A stretch of DNA of 64,000 nucleotides, taken from NCBI RefSeq assembly GCF_028898945.1, contig NZ_CP118607.1, positions 4,264,001 to 4,328,000 of the forward strand. Reading direction: 5' to 3'. A program made the translations under genes and the position numbers. Origin of the DNA: Pseudomonas sp. PSKL.D1 (GTDB lineage: Bacteria > Pseudomonadota > Gammaproteobacteria > Pseudomonadales > Pseudomonadaceae). Below the pieces are notes generated by a model, which saw only the letters and a program-made list of their open reading frames with translations, did no database searches and was not told where the DNA came from. Shown piece after piece: positions 1 through 7,371 of the stretch (position 1 is the stretch's first letter; every line of letters starts with the position of its first letter).

Positions 1-394
1 AACGCAGTTCGGCGCTAGGCGGTGACACCTTGAGGAACATGCGCGCCACGTTCCAGATGGCCAGCGCCACCAGAAACCCGACAAACCCCAGGCGCATGGA
101 CTGCGCATCGATGCCCACCGCCCAGATCGACCCCAGCCAGGCAAACAGCAGGCTGCACAGCGACAGCGGCAACGCGTGGCGCAGTTCGATGCGGTTGCGC
201 TGGTGATAGCGCCACAGCGCCAGCAGCACGTTCGGCACCACCATCACCAAGGCCGTGCCTTGTGCCAACTGCTGATCCAGCCCGAACAACACACCCAGTG
301 CCGGGATCGCAATCAACCCGCCACCGATGCCAAACAGCCCTCCCATGGTGCCCAACGCGGCGCCCAGCACGATATACAACAACCACTCGATCAT
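1..394 (-). CDS. Sulfite exporter TauE/SafE family permease, partial
   Basis: Read on the minus strand from an ATG at 394, the frame stays open to the left edge, so only the first 131 codons are here. The protein begins MIEWLLYIVLGAALGTMG and continues with a glycine-rich FGIGGGLIAIPAL stretch. That is the typical first membrane segment and GGG motif of the TauE/SafE (DUF81) family of inner-membrane exporters of sulfite, sulfoacetate and related anions. At least three hydrophobic segments are visible. It is divergent from the LysR gene at 508, which may control it. The substrate cannot be told from sequence. No stop lies inside the window, so the full length is unknown. Confidence 0.85.
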   Translation of the reverse strand, partial: MIEWLLYIVLGAALGTMGGLFGIGGGLIAIPALGVLFGLDQQLAQGTALVMVVPNVLLALWRYHQRNRIELRHALPLSLCSLLFAWLGSIWAVGIDAQSMRLGFVGFLVALAIWNVARMFLKVSPPSAELR

Positions 395-454
395 CAGGGC
401 CTCATCCGCCTGCGTTAACAATCCGAGCATGCTAACGATTGAAGGCTGGCGGGG

Positions 455-487
455 AAACGCACAGCAACGCACAATGGCTGTGCGTTT
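455..487. promoter_or_regulatory. Inverted repeat between TauE and LysR genes, likely LysR operator
   Basis: AAACGCACAGC (455-465) is followed after 11 bases by its exact reverse complement GCTGTGCGTTT (477-487). It lies in the divergent promoter region about 20 bases before the LysR start. LysR regulators commonly bind dyads in their own divergent promoter, so autoregulation and control of the permease gene are inferred. Confidence 0.5.
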
Positions 488-507
488 TCCGCAAAAGCAA
501 AGCCGCC

Positions 508-1464
508 ATGAGCCCCGACATTCTTACTGATCAACTCAGCCTGTTTCTCGATGTGCTGGAAACCGGCAGTTTCTCCGCCGCCGCCCGCCGCCACCCACTG
601 ACGCCGTCCGCTGTGGCACGGCGCATCGACAACCTCGAAAGCGCCGTGGGTAGCCGCCTCTTCACCCGCAGCACTCATGCCGTGCGCGCCACGCCCGCAG
701 GCAACGCCTTTGCCGAGCGCGCACGGCGCATCATCGAAGAACTGCGCCTGGCACGGGCCGAGGCGGTGTCGCTGAGCAGCGCGCCTGAAGGGCTGATTCG
801 CATCGATGCGCCCGCTGCCTTCGGCCGCCGCCACCTGGCACCGGCCATCGCCGATTTTTTGGTGGCCTACCCTGGGCTGGACGTGCACTTGCGGCTGATC
901 GACAGCTTTGTCGACCTGCACGGTAGCCACCTGGGCGAGGTCGACCTGGTGCTGCGCGCCGGCCCCCTGGCCGACACCCGCCTGGTCGCAACGCCGCTGG
1001 CGTACATGGTTCGCATCGCCTGCGCCAGCCCCGCGTACCTGGCCAGCCGCGGCATGCCCACGTGCCCGAGCGAGCTGCCCGGCCACGACGGCCTGGACTG
1101 GGACGGCCTCGCCCCGCCTTTCGCCTGGCGCTTCGAAGTGGCCGGCCAACCCCGCCTGTACCGCCCGTCACGCATGCGCATGGCCGCCAACAACGCCGAA
1201 ACGCTGCTGTTCGGTGCCTTGGCCGGCCTGGGGATCGCCCACCTGCCTACCTGGCTGATCAGCGACTACCTGCTGCGCGGCGAACTGGTACCGCTGTTTT
1301 GCGACCACGGCCTGCCGCAGCCAGAAAGCAGTGGTATTTATGCACTGCGCCTGTCACATGAAACGAACTCTCGCAGCCGCTTGCTGCTCGAATTCCTCAA
1401 GAGCCGCTTCAGCCCCATCCCACCTTGGGACCTGGCGCTGCGCAGCGAGCTGCGCTGGCAATGA
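508..1464 (+). CDS. LysR-family transcriptional regulator
   Basis: A 318-residue LysR-type regulator. Residues 1-60 form the winged helix-turn-helix (SFSAAARRHPLTPSAVARRI, then LFTRSTHAVRATPAG). The rest is the periplasmic-binding-protein-like effector domain. The frame is open from 439, but ATG 508 matches the usual LysR start spacing (MSPDILTDQLSLFLDVLETG). The upstream alternative would also place coding sequence over an 11-bp dyad at 455-487 that looks like an operator. It is divergent from the TauE/SafE permease, a layout in which the regulator normally controls its neighbour. The effector is unknown. Confidence 0.85.
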   Translation: MSPDILTDQLSLFLDVLETGSFSAAARRHPLTPSAVARRIDNLESAVGSRLFTRSTHAVRATPAGNAFAERARRIIEELRLARAEAVSLSSAPEGLIRIDAPAAFGRRHLAPAIADFLVAYPGLDVHLRLIDSFVDLHGSHLGEVDLVLRAGPLADTRLVATPLAYMVRIACASPAYLASRGMPTCPSELPGHDGLDWDGLAPPFAWRFEVAGQPRLYRPSRMRMAANNAETLLFGALAGLGIAHLPTWLISDYLLRGELVPLFCDHGLPQPESSGIYALRLSHETNSRSRLLLEFLKSRFSPIPPWDLALRSELRWQ

Positions 1465-1519
1465 GCGCGCCAACCATCAGCGTGCTAAATTTCTTCATCA
1501 CCGATATTCAAGGACCTGC

Positions 1520-1975
1520 ATGAACGCCAACACCCAAGCCTCCTGCGACGAGCTGCTGCTGGACAACCAGGTCTGCTTTGCCCTGCACTCGACCTCGTTG
1601 CTGATGACCAAGGTCTACAAACCCCTGCTGCAGGCCCTCGGCCTGACCTACCCGCAATACCTGGCCATGCTCGTGCTGTGGGAGCGTGACGGCCTGACCG
1701 TGGGCGAAATCAGTCAGCACCTGCTCACCGACCCCGGCTCGCTCACCCCGCTGCTCAAGCGCCTGGAAAGCGAAGGCCTGCTCAAGCGCAACCGCAGCCG
1801 CGAAGACGAACGGGTGGTGCTCGTGCAGCTGACCGAAAAGGGTCGCACCCTGCAGCAACAGGCCAGAGAGGTGCCGCAATGCATCCTCAAGGCCAGTGGC
1901 ATGGACCTGTCGCAACTGCAAAAACTGCAAACCGACCTGCTGAACCTGCGCGACAACCTGCAAAAAAACCTCTGA
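1520..1975 (+). CDS. ohrR: MarR-family organic hydroperoxide sensor/repressor OhrR
   Basis: A 151-residue MarR-family repressor that senses organic hydroperoxides through a reactive cysteine and releases the ohr promoter. The winged-helix core lies at about residues 45-110 (YPQYLAMLVLWERDGLTVG ... SREDERVVLVQLTEKG). Cys19 sits in LDNQVCFALHS, equivalent to the peroxidatic Cys of OhrR, and Cys121 matches the second Cys of two-Cys OhrR proteins, so a disulfide mechanism is expected. The frame is open further upstream, but ATG 1520 follows AAGGACC, a good RBS, and gives the family length. It is followed 128 bases later by ohr on the same strand, the classic arrangement. Confidence 0.93.
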   Translation: MNANTQASCDELLLDNQVCFALHSTSLLMTKVYKPLLQALGLTYPQYLAMLVLWERDGLTVGEISQHLLTDPGSLTPLLKRLESEGLLKRNRSREDERVVLVQLTEKGRTLQQQAREVPQCILKASGMDLSQLQKLQTDLLNLRDNLQKNL

Positions 1976-2019
1976 TGGCTACGCTGTGAGATGCCCGTTC
2001 GGACGAGCGGTGAAAATTT

Positions 2020-2052
2020 ATCTTGCGCGCAAACTAATTGAGCGCTAATTTA
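2020..2052. promoter_or_regulatory. Probable OhrR operator upstream of ohr
   Basis: The ohrR-ohr gap contains the perfect palindrome TTGCGCGCAA (2023-2032). It is directly followed by TAATTGAGCGCTAATTTA, an AT-flanked imperfect dyad centred on AGCGCT. OhrR operators are AT-rich dyads of this sort, and the position 50-80 bases before the ohr start fits repression. Binding itself is inferred. Confidence 0.5.
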
Positions 2053-2103
2053 AATCCCACATCCACCGCGCCACAGGCGCACAGCACAATCGCGAGGTTC
2101 ATC

Positions 2104-2532
2104 ATGCAAAAGGTCACTCCCCTGTACATCGCAGAAGCCACCTCCACTGGCGGCCGCGACGGCAAGTCCCGCTCCAGCGACGGCAAGCTGGAAGTCAAGC
2201 TGAGCACCCCTAAGGAACTGGGCGGCGCTGGTGGTGAAGGCACCAACCCTGAACAAATGTTCGCCGCCGGTTACTCGGCCTGCTTCATCGGCGCACTGAA
2301 GTTCGTGGCCGGCCAGGAGAAAAAAGCCCTGCCCGCCGACGCGTCGATCACCGCCAAGGTGGGCATTGGCCAGATCCCGGGTGGTTTCGGCCTGGACATC
2401 GACCTGCACATCAACCTGCCAGGCCTGGCCCAGGCAGACGCCGAAGGGCTGGTGGAAAAGGCACACAAGGTTTGCCCGTACTCCAACGCCACCCGCGGCA
2501 ACGTGGATGTGCGGTTGCATGTGACCGTGTAA
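2104..2532 (+). CDS. ohr: Organic hydroperoxide resistance protein Ohr
   Basis: A 142-residue thiol peroxidase of the Ohr/OsmC fold that reduces organic and fatty-acid hydroperoxides in the cytoplasm using lipoylated partners. The two catalytic cysteines are at residues 60 (GYSACFIGAL) and 124 (KVCPYSNAT), the exact positions known for Pseudomonas Ohr. The family motif GGTNPE-like EGTNPEQMFAAGY is present. ATG 2104 follows GCGAGGTTC. The longer frame from 2038 would run through the operator region and is not needed. Control by OhrR is expected from the adjacent gene and dyads. A shared terminator separates it from the convergent efp. Confidence 0.96.
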   Translation: MQKVTPLYIAEATSTGGRDGKSRSSDGKLEVKLSTPKELGGAGGEGTNPEQMFAAGYSACFIGALKFVAGQEKKALPADASITAKVGIGQIPGGFGLDIDLHINLPGLAQADAEGLVEKAHKVCPYSNATRGNVDVRLHVTV

Positions 2533-2553
2533 GGCACGGCATTCAACAGGCAT

Positions 2554-2584
2554 AAAAAAACCCGGCCAAGGCCGGGTTTTTTGT
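2554..2584. terminator. Bidirectional rho-independent terminator between ohr and efp
   Basis: A perfect hairpin CCCGGCC-AA-GGCCGGG is flanked by an A-run on the left and a T-run on the right. It can therefore stop transcription from both convergent genes. Confidence 0.9.
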
Positions 2585-2601
2585 GCGCATCACAAGAAGA
2601 A

Positions 2602-3171
2602 TTACTTCTTGGAACGGCCCTTGAAGGTGTTGTCGCGAGTGTCGATGTCGATCCACTCGTCGATCTGGATGAAGTCGGCAACCGAAATCTCGGTACCGTT
2701 CTTCAGTTTGGCAGGCTTCATGACCTTGCCCGAGGTGTCGCCGCGCGCAGCGTTCTCGGTGTAGACAACCTGACGGCTGATGGTGGTCGGCAGTTCAACC
2801 GATACCAGGCGGCCTTCGAAGAAGACGGCTTCGCAGATGTCTTCCATGCCTTCTTCGATGTACGGCAGAACGGCGTCGATGTCTTCGGCGTTCAGTTCGT
2901 ACATGGTGTAGTCGGTGGTGTCCATGAAGGTGTACGAGTCACCGCTGATGAACGACAGGGTCGCTTCTTTGCGATCCAGGATCACGTCGTCCAGCTTGTC
3001 GTCCGCACCGTAAACGGTTTCGGTCTTGTAGCCGGTCAGCAGGTTTTTCAGCTTGGTCTTCATGATCGCGCTGTTGCGACCCGACTTGGTGAACTCGGCT
3101 TTCTGAACCAGCCACGGGTCATTGTCGATCCGCAGTACGGTACCGGGTTTCAGTTCTTTACCAGTTTTCAT
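2602..3171 (-). CDS. efp: Translation elongation factor P
   Basis: A 189-residue EF-P, the factor that relieves ribosome stalling at polyproline. Three OB-like domains are evident: an N-terminal KOW-like domain (1-64), a middle domain (65-125) and the C-terminal domain ending [13 protein letters not shown]. The tip loop carries TKSGRNSA with arginine at residue 32 instead of lysine. This is the Arg32 type that is activated by rhamnosylation by EarP, and earP is the next gene upstream on the same strand. It ends at the shared terminator with ohr. The start ATG 3171 is family-conserved ([12 protein letters not shown]). Confidence 0.97.
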   Translation of the reverse strand: MKTGKELKPGTVLRIDNDPWLVQKAEFTKSGRNSAIMKTKLKNLLTGYKTETVYGADDKLDDVILDRKEATLSFISGDSYTFMDTTDYTMYELNAEDIDAVLPYIEEGMEDICEAVFFEGRLVSVELPTTISRQVVYTENAARGDTSGKVMKPAKLKNGTEISVADFIQIDEWIDIDTRDNTFKGRSKK

Positions 3172-3219
3172 TACGAAGTATCCGAATCTGGATGGATTTA
3201 TAAAAATCGAGGCCGCGTA

Positions 3220-4353
3220 TCATAGCGAATTTCGGTAAAAGTGTACTAGCGCCTTGGCAAGGTCCGGCCGAGCGGCCTGCCGGGCAGCCCAATCTTCGGC
3301 ATGCTGCTGCAGTTGCGCCCAATGTTTACGGGCCCCTTGCCAGGCCTGGCACATGTCCAGGTTCATGTTCCAGGCACGCCACAAAGCCAGCATCGCCTCT
3401 GCGGCGTCGTCCGACAGGCCCTGTCGATAATGGCTGAGGAACGCTTCGAGCTTTTCCCAGTGGGCATTTTCATCCTGGATGTAGATATGCCACAGCATGG
3501 GCTGCGCTGCCCACTGGGCGCGGACAAATGAATCTTCACCCCGCACCGCGTTGAAATCACAGCTCCACAGCAGGCGGTCGTAATCGTCCTGGCTGACGAA
3601 CGGCAGTACCTGCACCGTCAGCGTGCCCCGCTGGTACACATCCCCCACGCTCAACGCCGCCTCGCCCAGCCAAGCCCCCAGGTCGGCAAGAATGCGCCCC
3701 TGCGGCACCAGCAAGTGGATGGGGCAGGTATCGGCCGCCAACGCATCCAGCCAGCTGCCCAACTGCGGGTTTTCGTAGGCAAACAGCGATATCAGCTGCG
3801 CATCGGGCACGGGGTGAACGCCAAGGCCCTGCAAAAAATCGGCGCGGGCCTGCCGGCATTGTTGAAACGCCTGACGCTGTGGCAGCAACGACGCCTCGCG
3901 CAAAAGCCCACCGGTTTTTTCAGTGAACCCCGGGAAGAAAAATACCTTGCGCAGGCCATTGGGCTGCGGCGATGGCAGGCCATGGCAACCTTCAACCCAG
4001 TCTTCGGCACTGAGGTAGTCGAGGTTCAGCCAAAGCGGCGCGGTTGCACGGGCACGCATGGCGTCGACATAGGCCGCCGGCAGTTGGCAGGCAAACGCGC
4101 CGATCACCAGGTCGCCTGGCTCCACCGGTTGCCAGTTGGCCGGCCAGTGGCGCACATCGACGCCCTGTTGCCACTGCCGGGCGGCCGAAGCATCGGCACC
4201 GGGGCACAGGCGCACAAAGGCATGCAGGTCATCCACCCACAGGCGCACCGCCAGGCCATGCTCGGCCACCAGCTGACGGGCCAGGCGCCAGGTCACGCCG
4301 ATGTCGCCATAGTTGTCGACGACGGTACAGAAGATGTCCCAGGTGGCTTTCAT
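3220..4353 (-). CDS. earP: EF-P arginine rhamnosyltransferase EarP
   Basis: A 377-residue inverting GT-B glycosyltransferase (GT104) that transfers rhamnose from dTDP-rhamnose to Arg32 of EF-P. The N-terminus MKATWDIFCTVVDNYGDIG carries the DxxxD pair Asp13 and Asp17 known to be essential in this family. The open frame reaches 4416, but ATG 4353 gives the conserved start, and the extra 21 residues have no family counterpart. It lies 48 bases upstream of efp on the same strand, the standard operon pairing, which supports both calls. Confidence 0.94.
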   Translation of the reverse strand: MKATWDIFCTVVDNYGDIGVTWRLARQLVAEHGLAVRLWVDDLHAFVRLCPGADASAARQWQQGVDVRHWPANWQPVEPGDLVIGAFACQLPAAYVDAMRARATAPLWLNLDYLSAEDWVEGCHGLPSPQPNGLRKVFFFPGFTEKTGGLLREASLLPQRQAFQQCRQARADFLQGLGVHPVPDAQLISLFAYENPQLGSWLDALAADTCPIHLLVPQGRILADLGAWLGEAALSVGDVYQRGTLTVQVLPFVSQDDYDRLLWSCDFNAVRGEDSFVRAQWAAQPMLWHIYIQDENAHWEKLEAFLSHYRQGLSDDAAEAMLALWRAWNMNLDMCQAWQGARKHWAQLQQHAEDWAARQAARPDLAKALVHFYRNSL

Positions 4354-4483
4354 ACGCCTCACCTTGCCCGCGAAAAACCGCGAATTGTGCGCATTAATTG
4401 TCGCCGACAAAAGCACCTACGCTGAAAATCTGCCCGGTGCCATGCGACAATGCCCCCTCGCCCCACCCTGCCAGGAGGCTGCC

Positions 4484-4876
4484 ATGCCCCGCCACCGTGA
4501 ATTGAAGATCACCCTCAAACCGCTGCAGTTGATCCTCTGCGTGGCCTTTGGCCTGTGGTTGGGCGCAGTGGCGATTGCCTTGAGCCTGTGGCTGGCACTG
4601 CGCCTGTGGCCCGAGCAGGTGCAACCGGTGGCCCAGGCTGTGGCACCGGCCATCACCCAGCCGCCCGCCGCACCGGCGCCACCCACCGATGCGCAGGCCG
4701 AGATGTTTGAGCGGTACAAAGCGATTTTGCACAAACAGGAAGCCCAACAGGCCGCCGACGCCGCCCAGGGCAACCCCCGTAACCTGAACAGCCCCAAATG
4801 CCAGTTCTGGCTGTCGCAAAACCGCACCGCCCCTACCGACAAGAGCCAGGCCAACGTGCTGGAATTTTGCTACTGA
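4484..4876 (+). CDS. Hypothetical single-pass membrane protein
   Basis: A 130-residue protein of unknown function. A short basic N-terminus (MPRHRELKITLKP) is followed by one strong hydrophobic segment at about residues 14-40 (LILCVAFGLWLGAVAIALSL). Then comes a proline/alanine-rich linker (ITQPPAAPAPP) and a mostly polar C-terminal region with two cysteines (PKCQFWL and the C-terminal EFCY). It is probably inner-membrane anchored with a periplasmic tail where the cysteines might pair. ATG 4484 has GGAGGC nine bases upstream. The frame from 4313 would overlap earP on the other strand. Its stop is 2 bases before the GreA/B-like gene, so the two are probably cotranscribed and coupled. Confidence 0.7.
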   Translation: MPRHRELKITLKPLQLILCVAFGLWLGAVAIALSLWLALRLWPEQVQPVAQAVAPAITQPPAAPAPPTDAQAEMFERYKAILHKQEAQQAADAAQGNPRNLNSPKCQFWLSQNRTAPTDKSQANVLEFCY

Positions 4877-4878
4877 CC

Positions 4879-5349
4879 ATGAACAAGACCGACCTGCTGC
4901 GCCGCATTGTCACCACGCTGGAAGCCGACATGGAGGTGCTGCGCCGCGCCGCCCAGACCGCCTACGAAGCCGCCACCGCCGAAGAGAACATTGCCGAGAA
5001 CAAGTACGACACGCTAGGCCTTGAGGCATCGTACCTGGCAACTGGCCAGGCCAGGCGCACGGCGGAGATTCGCCAGGCGCTGCTGACCTACCAGCAGCTT
5101 TTGCTACGCGATTACGACCCGGCGCGCGGGGTGCAGGTGAGCAACCTGGTGACGCTTGAGGATGAGGACGGTGGGCAGCGGCGGCTGTTTCTGGGGCCTG
5201 AGGCGGCCGGCTTGAAGGTTGGCGAGGGCGATGGGCTGGTGACCGTGATCACGCCCAGGTCGCCACTGGGCCAGCAGCTGCTTGGCAAGAAGGTCGATGA
5301 TGAGGTGAAGCTGGGGGCGCAGGTGCTCTTTGTGATCGAGGTTGCCTGA
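4879..5349 (+). CDS. GreA/GreB-like transcription elongation factor family protein
   Basis: A 156-residue protein with Gre-type architecture. The N-terminal region (1-80) is predicted coiled coil (LEADMEVLRRAAQTAYEA ... NKYDTLGLEASYLATGQ) with acidic residues where Gre factors have their catalytic tip. The C-terminal FKBP-like Gre domain (about 90-156) contains ITPRSPLGQQLLGKKVDDEV, close to the GreA signature SPxGxALLGKxxGD. True GreA/B factors stimulate RNA cleavage by backtracked polymerase. This shorter relative is common in pseudomonads and its role is not established. It starts 2 bases after the preceding stop. Its last codons form part of the 50-bp arm of the palindrome at 5338-5441. 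Confidence 0.8.
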   Translation: MNKTDLLRRIVTTLEADMEVLRRAAQTAYEAATAEENIAENKYDTLGLEASYLATGQARRTAEIRQALLTYQQLLLRDYDPARGVQVSNLVTLEDEDGGQRRLFLGPEAAGLKVGEGDGLVTVITPRSPLGQQLLGKKVDDEVKLGAQVLFVIEVA

Positions 5350-5441
5350 GAGGGCCTCTCGCGGATAAATCCGCTCCTACAGGTTATGCGGATAACCTGT
5401 AGGAGCGGATTTATCCGCGAGAGGCCCTCTCAGGCAACCTC
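5338..5441. repeat. Perfect 104-bp palindrome built around a REP pair
   Basis: A 50-bp arm (5338-5387), a 4-base centre and an exactly complementary 50-bp arm (5392-5441). The core of each arm is the REP unit GCGGATAAATCCGCTCCTAC. The arms extend beyond it to include the last bases and stop of the GreA/B-like gene and, in mirror image, the sequence directly next to the stop of the convergent LysR gene. It can act as a hairpin between the two convergent genes. Confidence 0.9.
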
Positions 5442-6379
5442 TACCCCCCAGCCAACGCATCAAACCGCCGCGCCAGCCCCCGCTCTGCAAACTGCTCCAC
5501 CACAAAATCAATAAACGCCCGGGTCTTGCCCGGCAACAGTTTGTGCTCGGCGTAATACAGGCTGATGTGCCCATCATCCACATACCAGTCCGGCAACACC
5601 CGCTGCAGGTGCCCCGCTTCCAGATAGGGCACGGCAAACGGCAAGCTCACCAAGGCAATGCCCAAGCCCTGCTGGGCCACCGCGCAGGCGGCGTCGGAAT
5701 CGCTCATGGTCATTGCCTGGCGCAACACCAGCGGTTGCTGCGCCTGCCAGCGGCTGGTCAACGGCCACGAGCGCACTCGCCCGGTTTGCGGCGAGCGGAT
5801 CAGAATCCCGTCATGGCGCTGCAGCGCCTCTGGGCCCTCAATCGGCGCATGCCGCTGCAGGTAACCCGGCGCTGCCACCAACACCCGGTGCGCCACCGTA
5901 AGCTTGCGCGCCACCACCCCGAGCGGCAGCTCGAAACCACCCCCAATGGCCGCATCGAAGCCTTGGCCGATCAGGTCCACCTGGCGGTTATCAAAGTGCC
6001 AGTCCGGCGTAATGGCCGGGTAACGTCGCAAAAACTCAGCCAGCAACGGCAGCACATACAGCCGCCCGAACACCGTGCCCATGCTTACGCGTAGCAACCC
6101 CGCCGGCTGCCCTTCGGCGCTGGCCAGGTTGGCGACTGCGTACTGGATGGTGCGAAAGCTGTCACTCACCTCGCCCAGAAAACGCTGCCCCGCTTCAGTC
6201 AAGGTGAGCTTGCGCGTACTACGCTGGAACAGCCTTACCCCAAGGCGCGCTTCCAGTTGGGCCACATGCTTGCCCACTGCGGCTGGGGTCAGGCTCAGGC
6301 GCCGGGCGGCTTCGGCAAAGCTGCCGACTTCGGCGCTGCGGATAAAACACTCAAGGGCGTTGAACGATTCGGTGGCCAT
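5441..6379 (-). CDS. LysR-family transcriptional regulator (CrgA-like)
   Basis: A 312-residue LysR regulator. The N-terminal HTH (residues 4-63) reads ALECFIRSAEVGSFAEAARR, and its recognition helix region is LTPAAVGKHVAQLE. The effector domain carries GLGIALVSLPFAVPYLEAG, typical of the CrgA/YafC subgroup that often controls a divergent oxidoreductase. It is divergent from the SDR gene at 6497 with a 9-bp dyad between them. Its stop codon abuts the right arm of the long palindrome at 5338-5441. Confidence 0.88.
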   Translation of the reverse strand: MATESFNALECFIRSAEVGSFAEAARRLSLTPAAVGKHVAQLEARLGVRLFQRSTRKLTLTEAGQRFLGEVSDSFRTIQYAVANLASAEGQPAGLLRVSMGTVFGRLYVLPLLAEFLRRYPAITPDWHFDNRQVDLIGQGFDAAIGGGFELPLGVVARKLTVAHRVLVAAPGYLQRHAPIEGPEALQRHDGILIRSPQTGRVRSWPLTSRWQAQQPLVLRQAMTMSDSDAACAVAQQGLGIALVSLPFAVPYLEAGHLQRVLPDWYVDDGHISLYYAEHKLLPGKTRAFIDFVVEQFAERGLARRFDALAGG

Positions 6380-6401
6380 GATTCACAACCAATAGTTCAC
6401 T

Positions 6402-6432
6402 CTGCTGATAGTGATTGCCATCTTATCAGCAG
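6402..6432. promoter_or_regulatory. Dyad between LysR and SDR genes, likely operator
   Basis: CTGCTGATA (6402-6410) and TATCAGCAG (6424-6432) are exact inverted repeats separated by 13 bases, in the divergent promoter region. The spacing of half-site centres, about two helical turns, suits a LysR dimer pair. The regulator of 5441-6379 is the obvious candidate. Confidence 0.5.
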
Positions 6433-6496
6433 GTAATCAACGGCCGATACTGCGCCCATCCAAGGCATTTGGCCTTGCTTCCAGCAGGAGATCAGC

Positions 6497-7246
6497 ATGT
6501 CCAAGCAACTTACTCTCGAAGGCAAAGTCGCGCTCGTACAGGGCGGTTCCCGTGGCATTGGGGCTGCGATCGTACGGCGCCTGGCGCAAGAAGGCGCGAA
6601 AGTGGCCTTTACCTACGTCAGCTCCGCAGGCCCGGCCGAAGCGCTGGCCGAAGAGGTGAAAGCCGCCGGTGGCCACGCCCTTGCCCTGCGCGCCGACAGC
6701 GCAGAAGCCACCGCCGTGCAACTGGCCGTGGATGACACCGTGAAGGCCTTCGGCCGCCTCGACATCCTCGTCAACAATGCCGGCGTTCTGGCCGTGGCAC
6801 CGGTGGCCGAGTTCGACCTGGCAGACTTCGACCGCATTCTGGCCGTTAACGTGCGCAGCGTGTTCGTCGCCAGCCAGGCCGCCGCCCGTTACATGGGCAA
6901 GGGCGGGCGCATCATCAACATTGGCAGCACCAATGCCGAACGCATGCCGTTTGCCGGGGGTGCCCCGTACGCCATGAGCAAGTCGGCACTGGTTGGCCTG
7001 ACCCGTGGCATGGCGCGCGACCTGGGGCCACAGGGCATCACCGTGAACAACGTGCAGCCAGGGCCGGTGGACACCGACATGAACCCGGCCAGCGGCGAAT
7101 TTGCCGAAAGCCTGATTCCGCTGATGGCCATCGGGCGGTATGGGCAGGCGGATGAAATTGCCAGCTTCGTGGCGTACCTGGCCGGGCCTGAGGCGGGGTA
7201 CATCACCGGGGCCAGCCTGACCGCCGATGGTGGGTTTGCGGCCTGA
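6497..7246 (+). CDS. SDR-family oxidoreductase
   Basis: A 249-residue classical short-chain dehydrogenase/reductase. It has the Rossmann nucleotide-binding motif GGSRGIG (residues 16-22), the structural NNAG motif (LVNNAGVL), the active-site Tyr and Lys in YAMSK with the upstream catalytic Ser in NIGS, and a C-terminal GYITGASLTADGG. An NADP(H) preference is likely but not certain. The substrate is unknown. Start ATG 6497 follows CAGGAGATCAG. Divergent from the LysR gene, which is its probable regulator. Confidence 0.9.
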   Translation: MSKQLTLEGKVALVQGGSRGIGAAIVRRLAQEGAKVAFTYVSSAGPAEALAEEVKAAGGHALALRADSAEATAVQLAVDDTVKAFGRLDILVNNAGVLAVAPVAEFDLADFDRILAVNVRSVFVASQAAARYMGKGGRIINIGSTNAERMPFAGGAPYAMSKSALVGLTRGMARDLGPQGITVNNVQPGPVDTDMNPASGEFAESLIPLMAIGRYGQADEIASFVAYLAGPEAGYITGASLTADGGFAA

Positions 7247-7270
7247 TTCACGTATTGTTTCGGCCTGTTG

Positions 7271-7339
7271 CGGCCCTATCGCGGATAAATCCGCTCCTAC
7301 ACAAATCCTGTAGGAGCGGATTTATCCGCGATAGGGCCC
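7271..7339. repeat. REP pair (inverted)
   Basis: Two head-to-head copies of the REP unit, GGCCCTATCGCGGATAAATC and its mirror, separated by a few bases. It lies in the gap between the SDR and MFS genes. Confidence 0.9.
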
Positions 7340-7371
7340 GTACAGGCTGCCCCCACTGCCAAGGACTGTAA

